DNA of 64,000 nt from Desmodesmus armatus (taxonomy: Eukaryota; Chlorophyta; Chlorophyceae; Sphaeropleales; Scenedesmaceae), in the NCBI GenBank assembly GCA_007449985.2, contig VIIQ02000310.1, forward strand, positions 1 through 64,000, read 5' to 3'. The notes below the pieces were generated by a model. That model did not search any database. It had not been told where the DNA came from and saw only the letters and a program-made list of their open reading frames with translations. A program made the translations under genes and the position numbers. Positions 58,240 to 64,000 of this stretch are shown here, one piece after another. Position 1 is the first letter of the stretch. Every line of letters begins with the position of its first letter.

Positions 58240-61200
58240 CACACTGGAACCCCCATCCACCACCACCCACTGGCTTGATCAACAGGCACCTGTTATGCAA
58301 CTGTGCTGTACCCTCGCTGCCTGCAGCTAGCCACTGCTGCTTCTGTCCCTGCTGCTGCTGCTGCTGCCCCTGTCCCTGCGGCTTCTGTTTCTGCCCCTGC
58401 TGCTGCTGTTGCGCCAGCTCGGTGTGGGCAGCAGCCACACCCCTGGGCACAGCTCCTGCACGCATGGGGTGTGCACTCCACCCTCATGCACCACCACCAG
58501 CCACTACATTGATCAGCAGCCACCTGTCCTGCAACCGTGCTGGACCCTCGTAACTGACAGCGCCAGCCCCTCCCTCTGCCTGAACCTGCTGCTCATGCTG
58601 CTGCTGCTGCTCCTGCTGTTGCTGCTGCTCCAATTGGGTGCTGGGCAGCAGCCACACCCCGCCCACACCTCCTGCACGCAGGGCGTGCATGCTCCACCCT
58701 CAGGCACCACCAGCCACCGCCGGCTTGATCAGCAACCACTGGTCCTGCAACCGACTTGAATCATCACCCCCGACATCCCCAGCCCCTCCCTCTGCCTGCT
58801 GCTGCTGCTGCTTTGGCGCCAGCTGGGTGCTGGGCAGCAGCCACACCCCCGGGCGCACCTCCTGCACGCAGGGTGTGTGTAGTCCACCCTCAAGCACCAC
58901 CACCAGCCACTACATTGATCAGCAGCCACCTGTCCTGCAACCGTGCTGGACCCTCGTAACTGACAGCGCCAGCCCCTCCCTCTGCCTGAACCTGCTGCTC
59001 ATGCTGCTGCTGCTGCTCCTGCTGTTGCTGTTGCTCCAATTGGGTGCTGGGCAGCAGCCACACCCCGCCCACACCTCCTGCACGCAGGGCGTGCATGCTC
59101 CACCCTCAGGCACCACCAGCCACCGCCGGCTTGATCAGCAACCACTGGTCCTGCAACCGACTTGAATCATCACCCCCGACATCCCCAGCCCCTCCCTCTG
59201 CCTGCTGCTGCTGCTGCTTTGGCGCCAGCTGGGTGCTGGGCAGCAGCCACACCCCCGGGCGCACCTCCTGCACGCAGGGTGTGTGTAGTCCACCCTCAAG
59301 CACCACCACCAGCCACTACATTGATCAGCAGCCACCTGTCCTGCAACCGTGCTGGACCCTCGTAACTGACAGCGCCAGCCCCTCCCTCTGCCTGAACCTG
59401 CTGCTCATGCTGCTGCTGCTGCTCCTGCTGTTGCTGTTGCTCCAATTGGGTGCTGGGCAGCAGCCACACCCCGCCCACACCTCCTGCACGCAGGGCGTGC
59501 ATGCTCCACCCTCAGGCACCACCAGCCACCGCCGGCTTGATCAGCAACCACTGGTCCTGCAACCGACTTGAATCATCACCCCCGACATCCCCAGCCCCTC
59601 CCTCTGCCTGCTGCTGCTGCTGCTTTGGCGCCAGCTGGGTGCTGGGCAGCAGCCACACCCCCGGGCGCACCTCCTGCACGCAGGGTGTGTGTAGTCCACC
59701 CTCAAGCACCACCACCAGCCACTACATTGATCAGCAGCCACCTGTCCTGCAACCGTGCTGGACCCTCGTAACTGACAGCGCCAGCCCCTCCCTCTGCCTG
59801 AACCTGCTGCTCATGCTGCTGCTGCTGCTCCTGCTGTTGCTCCAATTGGGTGCTGGGCAGCAGCCACACCCCGCCCACACCTCCTGCACGCAGGGCGTGC
59901 ATGCTCCACCCTCAGGCACCACCAGCCACCGCCGGCTTGATCAGCAACCACTGGTCCTGCAACCGACTTGAATCAAAACCCCCGACATCCCCAGCCCCTC
60001 CCTCTGCCTGCTGCTGCTGCTGCTTTGGCGCCAGCTGGGTGCTGGGCAGCAGCCACACCCCCGGGCGCACCTCCTGCACGCAGGGTGTGTGTAGTCCACC
60101 CTCAAGCACCACCACCAGCCACTACATTGATCAGCAGCCACCTGTCCTGCAACCGTGCTGGACCCTCGTAACTGACAGCGCCAGCCCCTCCCTCTGCCTG
60201 AACCTGCTGCTCATGCTGCTGCTGCTGCTCCTGCTGTTGCTGTTGCTCCAATTGGGTGCTGGGCAGCAGCCACACCCCGCCCACACCTCCTGCACGCAGG
60301 GCGTGCATGCTCCACCCTCAGGCACCACCAGCCACCGCCGGCTTGATCAGCAACCACTGGTCCTGCAACCGACTTGAATCATCACCCCCGACATCCCCAG
60401 CCCCTCCCTCTGCCTGCTGCTGCTGCTGCTTTGGCGCCAGCTGGGTGCTGGGCAGCAGCCACACCCCCGGGCGCACCTCCTGCACGCAGGGTGTGTGTAG
60501 TCCACCCTCAAGCACCACCACCAGCCACTACATTGATCAGCAGCCACCTGTCCTGCAACCGTGCTGGACCCTCGTAACTGACAGCGCCAGCCCCTCCCTC
60601 TGCCTGAACCTGCTGCTCATGCTGCTGCTGCTGCTCCTGCTGTTGCTGTTGCTCCAATTGGGTGCTGGGCAGCAGCCACACCCCGCCCACACCTCCTGCA
60701 CGCAGGGCGTGCATGCTCCACCCTCAGGCACCACCAGCCACCGCCGGCTTGATCAGCAACCACTGGTCCTGCAACCGACTTGAATCATCACCCCCGACAT
60801 CCCCAGCCCCTCCCTCTGCCTGCTGCTGCTGCTGCTTTGGCGCCAGCTGGGTGCTGGGCAGCAGCCACACCCCCGGGCGCACCTCCTGCACGCAGGGTGT
60901 GTGTAGTCCACCCTCAAGCACCACCACCAGCCACTACATTGATCAGCAGCAACCTGTCCTGTGACCGTACCGAATCATCGCTCCCGACATCCCCAGCCCC
61001 TCCCTCTGCCTGCTGCTGCTCCTGGCCCTGCCCCTGCTGCTGCTGCTGCGCCAGTGGGTGCTTGGCAGCAGCCACACCCTCTGGCGCACCTCCTGCAAGC
61101 AGGGGGTGTATACCCCAGCCCCTCATGCACCACCAGCCACTGCCGGCTTGATCAGCAACCACTTGTCCTGCAACTGCCCTGCACCCTCGCTGCCGACAGC

Positions 61201-61330
61201 CCCAGCCCCTCCCTCTGCCTGCGGCTGCATCTTCTCCTGCTGCTGCTGCTGCTGCTGCTGTTGAGCCGGTTGGGTGCTGGGCAGCAGCCACACCCCCGGG
61301 CGCACCTCCTGCACGCAGGGTGTGTAGGGG
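58240..61330. repeat. ~406-base tandem array derived from the PRORP terminal exon
   Basis: The word ctacattgatcagcagccac recurs at ~58505, 58911, 59317, 59723, 60123, 60529 and 60935, giving spacings of 406, 406, 406, 400, 406 and 406. Each unit is two related halves of ~203 bases; on the minus strand both encode versions of (G)VWLLPSTQ, a Gln run, AEGGAG and LQD.WLLI, then a stop. The middle units are almost identical; the one 6-base difference lies in the CTG/TTG run. The outermost units (58240-58500 and 60950-61330) are diverged. The 61330 end runs into the coding terminal exon of PRORP. Confidence 0.95.
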
Positions 61331-63826
61331 CGTGGCTCTTGGGGGTAGAAGAGGTCCTTGTTGAAGCTGAAGGTGTAGTCGATCATGTGGCGCTGCTTCC
61401 ACTTGAGCATGTGCTTGGGACGCAGCATGCTCCACACATGGTCACGCATCTGGTCGTGGCTCACCTGCAACAGCAGAAAAACCATAACACCGTTGTTACA
61501 GCACAGCAGAAAGGAATGAGAACATGACAGCACCACAGCAGCATACACATACACATGCACAGGCACTGCCCGTCCCGCCTCCCTTATGAGTGGCGCCGTG
61601 GTGGTTCCCTGCAGCAGCGAACATTATCTGGGGGAGGGGGAGTGTTGCTTGGGACGCAGCATGCTCCACACGTGGTCACGCATCTGATTGTGGCTCACCT
61701 GCAGCAGCGGCAAAATTATTGCAACATGGCAACAGTTAGTGAGGGTATGACAGCAGCTTGGAAGCATCTACATGCAGCGGCACTCCCCTTCCCGTTTCCA
61801 ATCAAGTGTGGTGGTGATTGCTCAGATCTGATCGTGGCTCACCTGCAACAGCGGAAATGTTATAGGAATGTTACAACAGCACAGCAGAAGGAATGAGAAC
61901 ATGACAGCACAACGGCAGCATACACATGCAGGAGCAGTCCCATCTCCCCCTCGAACTCTATGAATAGTGTCGAGGTTGTTGCTCAGGCTTTTTGGAGCGC
62001 AAGACACACAGCAACAACACAAGATGTAATGCCACCGCACTGCGTATGATGGTTGCCCAAACCAGGGCACCAGCTGCAGCCAGGAACGCGCACGACAGCG
62101 CAGACACAGCGCGCAGGGCCCCAGACCAGTCCACTCACCAAGCGCGATGCAGCACGGCCGCGGATGGGCACGTACATCCAGAACATCCATACATACAGTG
62201 ATGCAGCCGCAACATGAATGCCAAAACTGCACACCAAACACAAACTGTAAACTGGGCCAGCTGCCGCCAGGAGCAGCGTCCATCAACGGGATCGTACGGC
62301 TCTCTACGTTGCACACAGACACAGCGCACAGCCCCCCCCCCCCCCCCCCACACACACACACCAGGCCACTCACCAGGCGTGATGCAGCGCGGCCGCGGAT
62401 GGGCGCATACATCCAGAACATGTCGTCGTTCATGTTCCTGGGCGTGACGTACAGCAGGTTGTCGTGCCGCAGCCCCTCAAGCCACCGGGTGGTCTCGGGG
62501 TCCTCCTTACGGGTCTGGTACACACGGCTCTCGTGAAGGATCTGTGCGCAGAAAAAACGCCAAGCACGTGTCACGAGTGTTTCCAAAGTAGCATGCTGAT
62601 GTGCCACGAGTGACTGAGGCGTCACTTGCAATGGGACCTGCCTGCGGGCCTGGTACACACGTGCAGGATCTGCGGGCAGAAAACCGCTTTTTTCGTGAAA
62701 CAAAATACTAAACCTTTCTGGGCCGAGCAGGTGTCGCGAGTGTTGGTGTTCAGTCATTAATAGCAGGCAAATGCTTGACAGTGTGGGCGGCTAGTGCATT
62801 GAAGTAGGCGTCACTGACGTCTACCAACCCCGCTCACCACCAGTATCTTGGCCTGTGGGTAGAGCGCCTGCATGTGGTCGTAGGCCACCCGGATCTTCCA
62901 GGCCTTGAAGCTGCCGAGCTCGTAGTTCTCGCCCCAGAAGGCCAGGTTGGCGCCATCCAGCGTGAGATCAAAGGGGCCGTGGTGGTCCAGCCAGTCACGG
63001 AAGCGCTGCGCAGCAAGGAGAGCGTGAAAGCGGGCAAGGAGAGCGTGAACAAGGAAGAAGATTAGGCAGCAGGAAGAGCTGCTGTCAGCTTGCCTATTGT
63101 GAAATAGCTAGCTGTGTTCCAGTACCCATGTGAGCTCCAAGGGGCCATGGTGGTCCAGCCAGTCGCGGAAGCGCTGCGCGGCAAGCAGATGACAGGCAGC
63201 AGGTAGAGCTGTGACCCCCACCCCCTCTACCCCCTCTGTTGACACATGTGGAAAGTCAACACACCACCACCACCACCACCACCACCACCACCACCCCCTC
63301 ACCTTGAACTGTCCCGGTGAGCTGTCCTGTGCTGAGCCCATCGATAACACCTGCTCATCAAACAGCGCCCAGTCGGCCTCAGTCAGGTCAACCAGCGACA
63401 GCGGTGCACCTGTCAACACAACAGCAGCACCAGCCACAGCACCAATGTCACGGTTCAGCACGACACGTCAGCACAATGCCCTTTGGCACGACGCCGCCTT
63501 CAGCACGATGATGCTTCAGCACTCTGCTTCAGCACGACACGTCAGCTCGCAATGGTTCAGCACATACAGCAGACTGCCGTGCCTCACCAGCTGCTGTGCC
63601 TCACCTGCCTCTGGCACCTGCCCTGTTGGGTGGGGTACCACCCACTGCTGCTCCCACTGGCTGGCCCCCTCCTGAGCCACAGGACCACCAGCGGCCAGGG
63701 CAGCAGCAGCACGGTCAGACCTGATGCAGCAGTGGCAGCGGTGGCAGCAGCAGCAGCAGGGGCAGGACTGCGTGAGCATGGTGAGCACAGGCAGCGCTTC
63801 AGGTGGTTGAGGTCATGGGCCGCCAC

Positions 63827-63860
<34 letters not shown>

Positions 63861-64000
63861 CCAGCCCCCCCCCCCCCCCCCCCCCCAAAAACACACCTTA
63901 CCCTCACTTGAAGAAGCGGGACACCAGCCAAACCCTCACCCCCCCCCCCAAAACACACACCCTCACCCTCACCTGAAGAAGCGCGCCACCAGCTCCAGTG
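61123..64000 (-). CDS. PRORP: Proteinaceous RNase P (PRORP), catalytic NYN domain; 5' part outside window
   Basis: Single-protein RNase P that cleaves 5' leaders from pre-tRNA in the nucleus and/or organelles. Exons: 64000-63973 (ELVARFF), possibly ~63770-63600, 63409-63303 (LVDLTEADWALFDEQVLS), 63005-62838, 62541-62374 and 61464-61123. The last four join in phase. NYN metallonuclease residues are present: DGANLAF, NDDMFWMYA and SHDQMRDHVW give the four acidic ligands. The block LKWKQRHMIDYTF is family-typical. The C-terminal strands CVQEVRPGVWLLPS ... DKWLLI lack the zinc-ligand His and Cys expected in WH(V/I)P and WLC. The N-terminal PPR repeats lie to the right of the window. Echoes are at ~63181-63110, 62680-62640, 62195-62140, 61700-61630 and 61855-61815. 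Confidence 0.88.
63826..63886. repeat. C-run cluster (G-runs in PRORP sense)
   Basis: Runs of 30 and 26 C broken by GCCAG, downstream of the 63973 donor in transcript sense. A shorter run at ~63940-63950 lies between this and the donor. Confidence 0.9.

Noticed and set aside
58638..60783. Repeated plus-strand 175-codon ORFs in the tandem array
   Set aside because: Antisense shadows of the PRORP-derived minus-strand repeat; their regularity only reflects the 406-base unit.
58240..61330. CRISPR-like or centromeric satellite interpretation of the array
   Set aside because: Units are ~406 bases with no unique spacers and still encode the PRORP tail; a coding origin explains them.
1..64000. tRNA or rRNA genes
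   Set aside because: No cloverleaf with paired A- and B-boxes and no rRNA-like sequence was found by eye on either strand; the only B-box noted belongs to the SINE.

Overview
The window looks like nuclear DNA of a core chlorophyte green alga (Chlorophyceae-like; genus not determinable from sequence alone). The evidence is small GT-AG introns, GC-rich sequence packed with CAG/CTG triplets and long C or G homopolymers, a TGTAA poly(A) motif 15 bases after one stop codon, and plant-lineage proteins: a chloroplast-type ABCF ATPase, a COP1/SPA-type WD40 protein, a plant-clock-type receiver domain and a proteinaceous RNase P.

Layout, left to right. 1-7509 (+): 3' part of an ABCF ATPase gene. 8099-11153 (+): frame-broken MYND-finger gene. 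12542-14579 (-): CAP/PR-1-like secreted protein. About 14.6-19.0 kb: gene-poor, A+C-skewed DNA. 18985-23423 (-): receiver domain fused to coiled coil and COP1/SPA WD40 propeller. 23909-25926 and 28537-30820 (-): two unrecognised genes around a second gene-poor stretch. 31167-31810 (+): ENY2/SUS1. 32416-40344 (+): RMC1/Mic1. 41294-41886 (+): small cysteine-rich secreted protein. 43236-46405 (-): second MYND gene, an inverted paralogue of the first. 46754-47361 (-) and 47578-48545 (+): a divergent pair, a small basic-leader protein and an F-box-like protein. About 49.0-49.6 kb: polyQ ORF opening with a PIP-box. 50.2-53.7 kb: poorly resolved repetitive gene. 55162-56852 (+): secreted cysteine-containing protein. 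58.2-61.3 kb: a ~406-bp tandem array. 61123 to the right edge (-): catalytic part of PRORP, whose terminal exon gave rise to the array.

Three window-wide patterns stand out. (1) Introns and 3' flanks of ABCF, RMC1, PRORP, CAP and the two unrecognised minus-strand genes carry diverged partial copies ('echoes') of the neighbouring exon, usually with its splice junction. (2) In the same genes G-runs follow 5' splice sites and C-runs precede 3' splice sites, on both strands, always following the sense of transcription. (3) Several otherwise good genes have isolated reading-frame breaks, often in C-runs, which suggests base-level indel errors in the assembly and calls for caution with every 'pseudogene' call. 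There is no operon-like organisation. The genes serve separate jobs: translation ATPase, light/clock signalling, transcription/mRNA export, Rab7 activation, tRNA 5' processing and secreted proteins.
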